Assembly (NCBI RefSeq): GCF_014633365.1
Contig: NC_068338.1
Coordinates: forward strand, 53,393,716 to 53,457,715
Length of the DNA stretch: 64,000 nt
Direction of reading: 5' to 3'
From: Diospyros lotus
Lineage: Eukaryota > Streptophyta > Magnoliopsida > Ericales > Ebenaceae
The position numbers were made by a program, and so were the translations under genes. The notes beneath the pieces are model-generated. The model did not search any database. It was given only the letters and a program-made list of their open reading frames with translations, and was not told where the DNA came from. Shown in pieces: positions 45,266 to 59,500 of this stretch (its first letter is position 1; every line of letters starts with the position of its first letter).

Positions 45266-47565
45266 AGTTATGGTGTAGTTACTTGGGAATTGATTTTCTT
45301 GATTAAATTTTCAAGTTCCTCTCTCACTGGCTCCTCAGTCTGGTTATTTTCTATGTTTTATTTTGCTTTTTTTTTTTCTTTTTTTTTTTTAATGATCTTG
45401 AATTTGTAAAAGGAATTAAATCTTTTGACCATTTGATGTTTTCAGGACTAGGAGTGGTGAGCCCAGCTATATTAGTGTCTGGGAAATGATCCTTTCTCTT
45501 CTGCGAGTAAAATTGGAATTTTGTAGTAATATCTGTTTTAAACTATTGCTTAAATTGAGTGATTTTGTTGGTTATTATTTACTTTGATGAAAATGATTCA
45601 AGATGGATGGGTGGTGCTTGAGACCGTGTATTTTGTTGAAATCTTTTGTTGATGTTACTTGAGTGAGAAATGACATTTGACATTGCATCAGGCCTTGTTC
45701 TAGCTCTAGGGTGGGTGAGAGGGATGATATTTGTAGGAACAGTAGTTCAGATGGAGAAAGGCATGTTCTCGTATTCTTTGTTCTTTTTGGACTAGAAATA
45801 GTGTAAACTTTAAAAAGATGTTTGTTTTCATTTTGGTGCCGTAATAAATCGTGGAATTAGCAGAAATAGTCTGTGCTATTACTTAAACATATGGACGTCC
45901 GTCTTGCCATAAAATCTTGTGGAATTTAGTTTCTATAAGTAGTAAAGGGAACGTGACATTTTGCCATAAATCAGGTCTTGAAGGTGGAAGAATTCGTGGC
46001 AGTGAAGCTATTAATTATCCTCCCATTGATAGATACAAGTCTTGATTCCCACAAGTTAGTCTCTTTGCTTGGCTCGAAATGTGGGTGTGAGCTATTAATG
46101 CAATGCAAAGCATGTTGGGACGAGTCACAATCTGGGATATGTGGATACTACTACTTACTACGCAAGACTAGTAAATGGTGGTCCAAGTCTGGCTTCTGGT
46201 TCTCCTCCACACCTTGGTTAAAAAGAAATTTGAGATAATTGCGTTGCGCTCCTCATATGTGTAACAATATTCAATTCTATTAAAACTAGTGCTTTTGAAC
46301 TTACTATGTGGGATTTGTTTGTTTTCAAAATATTAAGAAAAGATTCAGTAAACTGAATGGTCTAAATAAGAGTACATATAATTGGCAATATCGTATTGAT
46401 AAATGGATGGGATATGATTTGAGGCACATTGTTACGTTTGACCTCAGGATGTTTAAAACAAGTCTTTTCTTTTGTGTATTTAGTGTAACCCTGCACATCT
46501 AAAAATGCTAACTACAGGAAAAAAAATCATCTTACGCGAAACTGCAAAGAGATCTTTCACTGTATGGAAAAGCCTTTTTTGCACAATTGACTGTAAGGTC
46601 AGAAGATGAAGATGATAGGGCTGTTAGTTGAACTGCAGTTGGTAGAAGGGCTGGCACTCACTATAAAATTATTATAAATTTAAGTCACTTTAATTTGTGA
46701 AAATTATTTGTCAATCTTGTTAATGGGTATAAAATTTCCTAATAGATAAATCATTTAAGAGAGTGGAGTGGAGTGGGGGTGGGGTTGAGTGGAGTGGAGT
46801 GAACTCAGACAAATTACAATCTCTCTCATCTCTAGTTTCCTTCTTCCATTCTCTTAAAAAGGGGATATATACAAATGACACCCACCACCACAAGATGAGA
46901 ATTTCTGGAAACTTCTAAGAGTGGAGAATTTTATTTCAGAAGTTCATAATTGTCCAAATGAAGTAAAGACTGGGGGAGAGAATATGGGCATTGTCTCATT
47001 TGAACAATCCAGCAATTTCAAACTCAAAAAATCTTGGAAAGTCATTGGCCCTTAAGAGTTAAGAGTACAAAACAGATGGAGAGTTGTTTTAAAGCATTTT
47101 CTCAGATGACAAAGTTCTGCCAACCATGCATATGGCTAAAAAGGCCAGCTTTACTTACCCCACCCCCCCGAGTTTGTTGAATATATTCACAGCCAACAAG
47201 AACCACAAATGGATGAATTACAAAAGCAGGCAAACAGACAGAAGCGGTCTAGATAATCAGCATACTCGAGCAACAGTCTAACCATCTGTAAGAAATAAGT
47301 ATTCCAGATAAGTCTGACATTGGTCAGCTCCTGCTAATCACGGAAGCTCCAATCAGAATATCAAAACGGCAACTTCAAAATGCATTACAGAACCACAACT
47401 TCAGGAGGTTTTGATGGCGAGATGAAAAGCTGATCAACAATGGGTTGCGTCATTTTGATTGGTGAGCAACATTTAATTGCAAGTGATATTGAAGAAGCAA
47501 TTTATCAACTTAGCTTGGCACCTGAATCAGGAAAGAAACAGCAAGAACTTACAGATGGCAGTGTT
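45266..47565. other. Convergent intergenic DNA between PP2C and otubain genes
   Basis: The 3' UTR of PP2C lies at the left (T-run near 45368-45390) and that of the otubain gene at the right. A GGAGT/GTGGA repeat occurs at about 46759-46801. No terminal repeats, coding exons or known element were recognised in between. Confidence 0.5.
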
Positions 47566-50500
47566 TCATTTGGGATAGAGAATGTCATAGTGACCCGGTC
47601 TGTATAGCAAGGTGATAAATGGTTTGACAGTCTCGGAGCCGCCACCAGTACCGACAGGAAGATCATTGGAAGCAGGAATGAAATCGTGATGATTTACGCT
47701 GACACCACCAGTATCACATGAACTGCGGTCGAGATATACAACACGGATGGGGACACCCAGTGCATCTGATAGGGCAGTTATGTGGACATGATCACTCTCT
47801 TCACCCATTGGCTCCACAGATGACTTGCAAAACTATAAGAAAACAGAAAGTTAGATGCTTCTAGGAGGATAGAAATCTCCAATAAGCTTTGAGGAATGAC
47901 CATCCCCAGTAAATGTGAAAATCTCAAAACATAATGATCTAGACATGCTTGTTGGAGTTTAAAATAATAAATCAGCAACATTATAAGAATTTGCATGGTA
48001 AAAAATTTCTACCACACTGAAAATCTTACCATAACGCCCAACAATTTTGTGCCCAAACACACAAATTATTCATAATTTTTGTAAAGATCACTAGAGACAG
48101 ACAACTAACAACACACCAAGCCTTCCGACTATGTTGGTCAGCTACATGAATTCTAATTTTCCGTTCATTTCTATCTATGGCCTTATCTTTTTTATAAGGC
48201 TCATTTGGAATTAATACCAAACCTAAGTGTCTCCCACCAAGTTTTTCTTGGTCTTCACTACTGTTTTGCTCAATACTTGTAATCATTCCATCCATTAGTG
48301 ATCTTCATTACGTTTTTAGTAAAGATCACTAGAAACGTAATTTTTGTAAAAATATCATTCTTCAAATTACAATGTAATAAGATTTGTCACCACGAACACT
48401 CTGCTTTTTGACCCAAAGCATAAGCAAAAATATACTAGAAACAAAGGAATGCTACCTCAAATAACCAACCACTACACGGCAAACAATATTGCTCAGAAAA
48501 AAAAAATGCATGACATAGATAGCCATACAAGTTGTAGATATCAAACGAACCTGCTCTACTGTTGCATTTGTTAATCCCAGAATAAAGGGTTCAAAGAACT
48601 CTGAGCGTTTTCGAATCTCACCAGAGGTAACAAATCTGAAGAACATAACAACTACCCAAGAAACTGTTTAAAAAGTAATAAAGAAAGGACATTAAATATT
48701 ATGCTCAATGTCTTCATTCTTTTACATGCTAGAAACATGCATAATATCCTCACCATAGTCTGACACAGACTGATCTCGGCACCTCTGTAGAAGCTCGTCA
48801 TGACTGAAACCATAAGTTGAGGAGTCATTTCATTTTCAAAGGTATAATCAACATAAACTTTAAAGGTATTAGCGAGTCCCAAAACCTTATAGAAACCTCA
48901 TTTCCTTGAAGAACATTCTCCAGCTGCTCGAAAAATAACTGAAAGTTTTCAAACCATGAATGTCAAGAAAAGGATTACAAGTGGCAAGTGGAAAAGGAGA
49001 TCAGAAGCAGATAAACATAAGTTACTGCAAACAGCTCCACATCTGAAAGAACAAGATGCTAAGAAAACAAACTAAAACGGCTTAAATAAAAATAATTGAC
49101 AAAAAAGTACATAAAGATAGTGCCCCTATTTTCTTAAAAGTATACAGCAAAATTTTTCTGCCTAAGATCTGGATCAAAAAAGAAAGTTCCATATGTTAAA
49201 ACCGAGACTATGATCTCTCAAGAATCACTCAAGAACCTCACCGAATTCAAACCAACATTGAATACTGAAAGTAGAAAATAAAAACAGAATTAAAAGTAGA
49301 GAAAATCAAACCAGATTGCAGCACACAAGATATACCCTGGTTCATGCCATTTACATGGCACTACATCCAGCAATCCAAGAAGCAACCAATCCACTAGAAA
49401 CAAATCAGAAACCAGTACAAGAATACCCCTCTTTCACTCCACATTGCCTCTCGAATACAATACTCTAATGAAGACAACAAGAACTAATATCGCACAGCTC
49501 TTACTCTCGCCTCTCACTGTATCCGAACCCAAGGAATGAAAGATATGAATGAATGATAATAAAGACTTGCCTCCACACCCTTCTATTTATAGACTAGAGG
49601 GGCGGAAATACCTAAGGGGAAATAACTAACTTTATAAAAGTCAAATCTACCCTTAATAAAACAATTAGTTACATTTATGTCCTATTAACTAACTGCTGCC
49701 AAAACATCTTTATTTCTTCCTGATTTCTTCAATAAATCCACCATTCAATTACTTTAAACAAAACAATAACACCATAAAAATGGAATAGAGAAAACCCAAA
49801 CTGTAAAGGTCTCGTTATTCAAAAGCACCCCTCCAAGACTTCGGGCATCAACACAGAGGCCCTTTCCTTGAAAAGATGCTTCTATCTCCAGATTTATTTA
49901 GACAGAATGCTTGATGAAAACTACCAGTAATAAAGGTACAGCATGACTTTACAAACTACTGTTTTGAACCCTTTTATCGGCCTTGTAGGTCTTTAAAGGG
50001 TTTTGACAACATCTTTCTGTAAGTAATCCCTACAATGCCCTTCCTGAACGCTCTCTGAATTTGCTTTTGATCTTGAGATGCATCCTTCCCTATCCTTAAA
50101 AAAAGAGTAAGGATTCCAGATACAAACAAAACAAGCTAAACCTTCTCTTCAGTTTCTGAATCTGCCCAACCTTGCTAAACCCTATTTTAACAAATGAGGT
50201 GGTCATGTGAAGAGCTTCCAACAAGATGTCAGCTCCTGAAGGTCTGACTGGAAATTACTCGATCGCTTGAATGATCGAGAGGGATGTAAAGGAAACCCTA
50301 GGGCACAAAGAAATGACAGAAACAAAACTGGAGAGAAGAAATAACGAGAGACGTCGTGAATCAAATTGCAGAGAGAAAAATGAATTGTCTAGAGAAAGAA
50401 TATAAGAGCTGCTTAAATAGACAGCTCATTACACTTGAAAGAGGCACCGCCTCATCACATCAATAACTAATATAACAAAGAAGAAAATAACAGCAGGAAA

Positions 50501-53500
50501 CATAAGAAATAAAAACAGCAACAGCAAACAATACTATAACAAAACTTTAGATGCTTCCACAAGGGAGAGCAGAAGAGTTTAGGAAGGAGAGAGAGAGAGT
50601 TCAGAAATTCAGAGAATATTCATTCATTGCATAATGATTGGGAACAATCAGCTCGTATATATAGCTGACCCCATCCCTTCCCATGTGCAGTAACCACTTA
50701 CCATTGCTGGGAATGTACCAGCTGCCTAATGCGGTAACAAACAAAATACAACTCCCTACTGCATACTTTCTAATATGCTACTTCCTACCTTTAGTATATT
50801 GTAATTACAATAGCACCCCCCTATCTCTTTAGTACATGACAATTACCCTTCCCTTCAAAATTTTATTGTCCTCAAGAAATGCTGAGAAGACCTGCTGCTT
50901 GAGGAAATTGCTTGAGAATATCTAGGAGATATTCCCAAGTGTTGTTGTCGGGATGGAGGTTAGACTATTGAACGAGAACTTGAACGATTGGAGCCCCTTG
51001 CCTATAGATGACCCTTCTATCAATTATAGCCTTAGGCTCCCTTGCACTGCCATCAGAATTTGGAAAGGAGGGTAGAGTTAGGCTGCCTGGTTGCACTCCC
51101 ACTGCCTTCTTGAGGAGTGATACATGGAAGACCGGACGTATGTTGGAGTTTTCCGGTATCTGTAGTCGATAGACCACACTTTCCACTCGTGCTAAAATTG
51201 GAAACGGGCCATAGAACTTCGGGTTGAGCTTTGAGCTAGGCTTTTGAAGTAGGGCTTTCAGATGGCCTGGCCTAAGCTTCAAATATACCAAGTCACCCTC
51301 CTAAAATTCTCTCTCACTTCTCCTTCTATCAGCAAATTGTTTCATACGGTTCCTGGAATTGGCCAATTCCGTTTTGAGCACCTGAAAGGCCTGTTGCCTT
51401 TGTTGTAGGTAGGCATCTAGGGCTGCCACTATAGAGGAGCTTCCCAATTCTGGTAGCAAGGGTGGTTTATACCCATACAGGGCTTCAAAAAGGGATTTCT
51501 TGATGGAGCTATGGTAGTTGGAGTTATACCACCACTGAGTCAACGCAAGCCACTTATGCCAAGTCTTATATTGTCGGAAACAAGCACCACGCAAATATGT
51601 CTCCAAGCATTGGTTTACGCTTTTAATTTGGCCATCAGACTCTGAGTGATAGGCCGTTGACATGTTGAGTTTAACTCCTAATAAGCTCATCAATTCCTAA
51701 AAAATCTTGTCCCGGTCGGACACTATCGCTTTAGGGACTCATGTAATTTTACCGTTTGATTCAAGAACGCCTTAGCTATCTCTAGAGCTGTGTACGGGTG
51801 GGTCAAGCCTATGAAATGGGCGTACGTTGTAAACCTATCCACTATCACCATAATGCAGTCTCGACCTTCTGACTTGGGTAAGCCCTCAATGAAATCCATT
51901 GAGAAACTTTCCCAAGGTCCTCTTGGTACATCCAGGGGTTGTAACAACCCTGGAGTGGTCACCGTTTCTGATTTGCACCTTCTACAAACATCACAACTCA
52001 GTACAAATTTCATCACATACCTTTTTAACCCTAGCCAATGGAAGAGCTATTTGACCCTGTTGTTAAAAGTTCTCTTAGAGTATAGGATAAGAAGATTAGT
52101 GAAAGCAGTGTATTTTGAGGGCCAATGAAGTATTAAATAGAAGTTTATTTTTCAATATGTAATTAGTGATATTGGGGGGTTAAACTGTAAATATCTAATA
52201 GTCTTTATCGGGATATTCGCCCACTATTATAAATAGAGGGCAAGGAGTAGCAAGAGAGGTAGATTTCTCATTCTATTGTATCGGGCAGACATTCATTTTA
52301 GAGAGACGCTAGTGAGCAAGATAGCTTTATAATCTTGGAGAATGAGTGTTGGATGTACTTGGGAATAGGAAAAATTACTCAAGCTGATGTATTGATCATT
52401 ATTGATAATAAAGAATGCTGCTCTTGGTGGATGTTTGAAGGCTAGATGTAGGTTTGCCAAAGGCATTCCAAACCAGGATAATCTGCTTGTTCTTCTTGTT
52501 GGTTTGCATTTCTGTCCTGTTTTTCAATTCCGTTTTTTCTTGTTTCTGTTTCATATAATTTTTTGTTGCGTGATTGGCAAGTAAATCCGAGAGGGTTTGT
52601 GAGCGTGTGAGAGGATTGTTCTTGCCTAAATATTCTCATCTAAGTGTGTCTTGATCGGTTTTCTTGTGGGATCTAGCGACTACAAGTGTGCCTAGGTATA
52701 ACACATGTGATAGGTATTAACTATGTATGAGTGTCCTATCGGTGAACTGTGCAGCATCTCCAAAATCTTCCTCTTCAAACTCTCATCCTTCCCTATCACC
52801 AGCCTTCCTTGGTACCTGATAAGGCCATTGGTTAAGGTATATCCCTTCCTGGCATTAGGATCCACCACTAGTTGCCGTAGAAGCTCCTGAATGTTCTCAT
52901 CGATCTCATAGCTCGAGGCCACTTCTCGATACCAATTTGGAACTACTATTGTGAGGGCAGCAGAGTTTCCTTCTCCGTAGCACCTAGATAATGCATCCGC
53001 AATCAAATTTTCATTCCCCTTCCGGTATTGGATTACATAATCCAATCCCATTAATTTGGTCATCCCCTTGCACTGTAGCCGTGTATGTAACTTCTGTTGT
53101 AGTGTAAACTTCAAACTCTCGTGGTCTGTTTTGATCACAAATTTGCTCCCTTCTAAGTAATGTCTCCACTTATCTACAGCCAACAGCACTGCAAGAAGTT
53201 CCTTCTCATATATGCTCAACCCGAGATGTTGAGGAGCTAATGCTTGGCTAAGAAAGGCCAGAGGTCTTCCCTCTTGAACCAACACGGCCCCAATTCCATT
53301 AGCACTAGCATCTATCTCCAAAATGAATGGCTTGTCGAAATTTGGTAGCTCTAAGGTTGGCACCTCACTCATAGCCTGCTTAAGCTTACAGAAGGCCTCC
53401 TCTACCTTATCATTCCACTGAAACCCATTCTTCTTTAGTAGTTCTGTTAATGGCCAGCTGATTACTCCGTAATCTTTGACAAACTAACGATAGTAACTGA

Positions 53501-56500
53501 TCAACCCCAAGAATCCCCTAAAACCCTTAACATTCCGAGGCCTTGGCCAATTCACAATTGTTGCTACCTTGTAGGGTCAGTGCTTACCCCTACATTAGAT
53601 ATGATATGGCCTAAATACATGTCTTTGTGCAAAGGCATACTTGGACTCCTTAAAATACAATTTATTGAGTTTAAGGACCTCAAAGGTGGTTTTCAAGTGG
53701 CCTTGGTGCTTGGAAAATGAGGGGTTGTAAATTAGAATATCATCAAAAAAGACTAGAATAAATTTACGCAAGTAGGGTCCAAAGATTTGGTTCATCGACG
53801 CCTGAAAGGTAGCTGGGGCGTTGGTGAGTCCAAAGGGTATTACCTTGAATTCATAGTGCCCTTGGTGAGTTTTAAAAGTTGTTTTAAGAATGTCTTGGGG
53901 CTCCATTCGAATTTGATGATACCCTGATCAGAGGTCTAGCTTAGTAAAAACAGATGCATGTTTCAATTCGTCAAGTTTTCACAATGGGTATGGGAAACTT
54001 GTCCTTGATGGTTATGGCATTGAGTTGACGATAGTCAACACAAAATCTCCATGAACCATTCTTTTTTTTTACAAGCAACACAGATGATGCAAATGGACTA
54101 TGACTAGGTTGGATGATCGATTTTTGCAACATGCCTTTAATGAGCTTTTCGATTTCAATTTTCTGTTTAGGTGGGTAACGGTAGGATCTCACATTAATTG
54201 GCTCAGAGTTGGGTTTAAGGTTGATACTGTGGTCACAAGGTCTCTTAGGGGGCAGGGAGTTAGGCTCGAAAAAGAAGTCCCTAAACTCAATTAAAAGCAT
54301 GTTGAGAGAGTTAGTTTCTTGTACCTTCCACTAATCATGTGAGTGGCTGCTCACAGTTACAACCAATTCTCCTTCTTGCTCTTGCCTTCCCTCAGTGGGT
54401 TCCAAGGTATGGATGCAGAACAACTATGCCACTTGGGAGAACTTGCTTTTGGGCATTCTCTATAGCCTCTTCCCCGATATCATCTTGCACACCCCCAATT
54501 CTTGGCTGCGAATTAGAATCCTTCTCTTCCCATCTTTCTCAAAGGTCACCTCCATTTTATTGAAATCAAAGCTAATAGGGCTCACCCCTCTCATCTAGTC
54601 CACTCCAAGCACCACATCACATCCCCCCAACTTCAACAATCTCAAATCTACCACAAATTCTTCTCCATTCATCTCCCAACAAAACCCCAAGCATGTTGAC
54701 TAACTTAAAACCTTATTATCGTTTGCCACTGTTACTGAAAGAGGGTGAGAATTCGAGATCTCACACCCCAACTTCTTTGCCATGGTTTTATTCAAAAAAC
54801 TATTAAGTACTCCCACTATCGATGAGTACCATTAAGGGACAATTGTGGGCTCTTCCTTTCACCTTAATAATCTTACTGTGTGCCAATCTCTTTAATGCGT
54901 GTAGGGAGATCTCTCCTTTATCCTCCCCCTCAACCTCGGAGTTTTCTTTTGCTACTTCTTCTTCATCATCTTCCCCTTCTAGTAACAAGAGTTGGCGCTT
55001 GCACCTATGTCCTAGAGTATCTATCTCCACATCTATAGCATAGGGCTACTTAACGCCTATGTTCTATTAACCTCCCTCCATCGGTTGAATTAGGGGTTGT
55101 AGGGGGTAATGCCAGGACACCTTTGCCACTGTGCCCTATCTCCTTTCCTATTGCCCTATTTTCGAACTGCCCTGTTTTCTAACTGCCAACCCCCGATAAT
55201 CACTCCCTTCACTTGACTCCTTTGCTTCTTCAACAATGCCTCCATGGTCATTTCTTGCAATCTTGCACTCTCTGCAACTTGCTTAACTGTCACAGGTTGC
55301 ATCATCTTCACCATGGGCCTCACTTCATCCTCGAAGCCACTAATAAAACTTGACACAAAGTGTTCTTCCGACAAATGGGGATTGTTAAGGGTGTCAAAAA
55401 ATATCCGAAAACCGGTGAACCAGACTAAACCGAACCAAACCGTGCCTTTTGGATTGGTTCTATGGTTCAACGATTAGGTTCTGATTCTAAAAAATTAAGA
55501 ACCGATATATTTGGTTTGGTTACTGGTTTTCCTTTTCAAACCGTGGTTCGAACCGAACCAAAACCCATATTATACTTGTATATATATTATAATTTTTTGG
55601 GTATATATATACATACACATAAATATATTATTACTTGCAATTTTAATCTGCTAGTTTTTATTTATTTCTTTTTTATTGTTGGCTATTATTATTCATAAAC
55701 TCTTTTATTTCTAGACTTTTATGCGCTATTGCTATACTAAACAGTCGATTTAATATCATTTGATAAGGTAGTCTATGAATTATTTTGTTCTACTTCAAGA
55801 TTTGAAGCATTAATGAAGTTATGAGTTTATTTTAATTAACAAATTTGTTTGTAATTTCATATTTTGCGAAAATGTTTAGAAGCTAAATGTTAATTGGATA
55901 GAATCGAAACTGAACCAAAATCGGTCCAATGCGACGGATTGGTTATGGTTTGGTTTTATATATGTAATGATTCGGTTACAGTTCTTATTTTTTCGCAACC
56001 ATTAAAAATGCTTCGGTAACTAGATTCTAATAGAACCGGACAAATCTGAACCGTTGACACCCCTAGGGATTGTGCACCATCATTAAGGACCTTAGCTCCT
56101 CAAACTTGAGCTAATAGGTCTGCATTGTACCATTTTGCTTGAGTTTGTTGAACTCCTCAATTATATCCCTCATACTCCTGTCACCAAATCTATCACATAA
56201 GTCATTAGCAAACACATTCCATGGACTTCCTTCCTTCACCGCAATCCACCCTTGGAACCATGCGTCACTCATATCGTTCAGGTAAGCAAAAGCAAGGTAA
56301 TCTTCTATTGTTCCTGTACTTGACATAGGGCGAACATCCACCCACATCTTTTTACCCACCATCTTGGATTTTCTCTGTCAAAAAACGGAATCTCCAATTT
56401 GGGGCACAGGGAAGCTCGATTGGTTACGATTAGTTTGAGCTCCTGGCCTCCTCTCCTGTATATTTTCTCCTATCACCTCTACTTCAAACTCAAACTCAAA

Positions 56501-59500
56501 CCCCGATGTCCCCACTGGTCGGTGCTCCATTCCCACTCCGAAAAGAATAGGCTCCAACCTCTCCCTATGAGGAAACTCAAGTGAGAGTCTTACCGTTGCT
56601 AGGATGCGAACATCCTCATGAATTGGTGCATCTGCTCCCAAAGCATAGCACTATGTTCCCAATTCTCCCCCCACTGCCTCTCCATCGTCTGATCAATGCG
56701 AGCATCAACCCCTACTCCAACAGAGGATTCAAGAGTCCCCATTCTTGTTTGCATCTTCATCATCACTGAGGTCACTTGCTACAGCTGGGACTCCATTTGC
56801 TTCATCCTCATTCCATCGACCATGGCGATAATTTCTCACGATTCAATCAACGCCCAAGAGCCCTGCTCTGATACCAAATTGTTAGCTCCCAAAGGTCTAA
56901 CTGGAAATTACTCGATCGCTTGAATGATCGAGAGGGAGAGTAGAAGAGTATAGGAAGGAGAGAGAGAGAGTTTAGAAATTTAGAGAATATTCATTCATTG
57001 CATAATGATTGAGAATGATCAGCTCGTATATATAGCTGACCCCATCCCTTCCCGTGTGCGGTAACCACTTACTGTTGCTGGGAATGTACCAGCTCCCTAA
57101 TGTGGTAACAAACAAGATACCAAAGGTACCAAGATACCACCTACTGCATACTTTCTAACATGCTACTTCCTACCATTAGTATATTGTAATTACAATAGCA
57201 CCCCCCCATCTCGTTAGTACATGACACAAGATACCAAAGGTTTTCTAACTGAATTGGGAGGATGTTGCTCCATTCTCTCATACTATCTTAGATACTGTTA
57301 ACAACATTCTTATCCCAGTATCTTAACGAGTATAGCCGGGGAAATAAAAAGGATGAGCTGAAAAGCTTATGTGAACAAATCTTAAATATGAACTAAAAAG
57401 ATGAAAACTGGCCAGAATGTTGGTCAGGGTATCCTCAGAGGAAAATAGTCAATCTCCTATCCTGGGTCAGTCCAAGAGTAACTTGGTGCCTGGCAATTAG
57501 ATAAATCACAAACCAGAACATTCCGCATGTTTGAGTATCAACAGCATTTAAAGTGCAAGGTTTTTAATCCATTGGTAATTTAAAACAATTTTATTCAGGC
57601 CATTACTGTCGGTAATTTCAGCAATGTCCAACTAAAAAAGTACTCCAATATGCAGAAAGCTTGCATTCATGTGCATGACAACTGTGGAGATACCTACTCA
57701 GAACATATTGCATGTTATAAAAATCCATACAAGACTGAAGTACCAAACAGACTTGCAGGCTCCCCCTGCCAATCTGTTGCTTCCAAAGTATCATCCAACT
57801 GTCTTACAGAGGAATTGGACGTACTATTTTTCCACTTTGGAAGCAACATTACATATGAGCTCTCTAGTAAAAGAACTAGAATTGAACAGATAGAGCAGCT
57901 AAAGTTGAGCCCAGAGCACAAGAAAGCAACGCAAGTGACACATGCAAGCATCTATTTACAATAGACTTTTAATCAACTATTTTTACAGAGTGTCAAGACT
58001 TGTTTGTTTGCATAAAACTCACCCAATATGTCAAATAAGTGAATGTACTGATCAGGAGGAAGAAGGAGGAAGCTAGAAATTACCGCAAAGAAATCTTCAA
58101 ACGTAAAGTCTGGATAACCCAAATTCTGAAGTGTCTTTCTGCATTGTTCCACATTAATTGTAATACGATTAACTTCTCCGCGGTCTTGTGATTCCAAAAC
58201 ATGCTCCTATTGGCAACCAATAATAACAATTTTAGAAGCTAAATTTAATTATTCACCCTCTTTTACTAAGTCAGAAACCAAGGATAAGTCTACTATGCAA
58301 ATGTGGAAGGCATACCAGGTATGAGAACATAAAACTTCGAAAAAAGCAGTTACCATCACCCCTTGTTCGCCTTAGGGCAGCAAATTGTTCATTGAGCACC
58401 TGTAATGATGTCAAAAGCAATTCACTCCAGAGGAAATATGGGGACGCAAGGATGCAAACTACAAGGCAAACATGCCAAGATACCTTTATTTTGTCCTGTA
58501 AAATAGGGCTTCCTGACTGATATTCAGCTGCTAATGTTGAAATAGGCTCCTGCAGTTCAATTACCATCAAGGCTATTTTAGTTTACTACTAAAAATTGAG
58601 TGCCATCACTTCAAATGATGGTTCAAGTAACCATCCACCCATTACTATTTAAAATCAACACATAAAAACATATATTAACTAGAAAAAACTTGAAAGTTGA
58701 AACATGCTGAACTAATTTCATAAAGATAAGTGCATACTATTGTTGCACATCTTCTTAAAGGGTTTGTTGAGTTGGTGAAGTAAATACACACAACTTTTCT
58801 GATGTCGCGTGTTCTTAGAATAAGATATTGTACATCTCATATAAGATCTCCAAAATTTAAAAAGAAAAAAAAAATCTCCCAACAAAAAGAGCAAAAAAAA
58901 TTAAGCTAATTATTCATCGCATATATTTATTTACTCATTGCATACTATAACACTATCTTTTAATTGAAAGAATTGGAGATAGAGCCCCTAAAGCCCACTC
59001 CTCTCTTTAGAACCTGGTCATATTTTTAAAACCATGCCTTAACAGCAAGGACTTGACCACGAGTCAAATTATCAAATTTTACAACACATCAGGATTCCTT
59101 TTATTTAATTGTGTTAGTGTGCATAATATAATATAATATAAAGGAACCTGGCATCAGTCAATGACAATGACAACAACATCAAGCATTAATCACACAAGGT
59201 GACAAGCATGTAAGGATTCACAAAAAAAAAAAAAAAATGATGCTATGTCTTACTAGAATGATAAACAGAAAAATGAAGTACAATTTTGGTGGGGTCATTC
59301 TAAAACATGGTGCACCAAAATATGAACTTACTGACCCAAATAAACCCTAAAGGTTTTTCCTATTTATTTCCTTAGCAATTTTTTTATATTAGGAAACATT
59401 CAAATATAAAGAACTAAAATCAAGAGAAGGTGAGTTCTGATAACACAAATACTTCTTTTTTTTTTAAAAAGTAAAATAAAATTAGCCACCATGTTTCAAG

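Larger units (their letters stand above)
50227..57226 (-). mobile_element. Ty3/gypsy chromovirus-type retrotransposon with three nested insertions
   Basis: Exact target duplication CAAGA at 50222-50226 and 57227-57231. LTRs are at both ends, with a Met-tRNA primer site beside the right (5') LTR and a purine tract (GAAGGGAAGGGTAAT on the minus strand) beside the left (3') LTR. Protein order is gag, protease, reverse transcriptase, RNase H, integrase, chromodomain, all decayed. Removing the insertions (50285-50561, 52061-52703, 55386-56065 and their duplications) leaves about 5.4 kb with LTRs of about 340 bp, a size suiting the small Reina-type chromoviruses. It is in the same orientation as the otubain gene. 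Confidence 0.92.

Noticed and set aside
46758..46802. CRISPR-like or telomere-like repeat
   Set aside because: It is a short degenerate GGAGT/GTGGA run without spacers; just a microsatellite.
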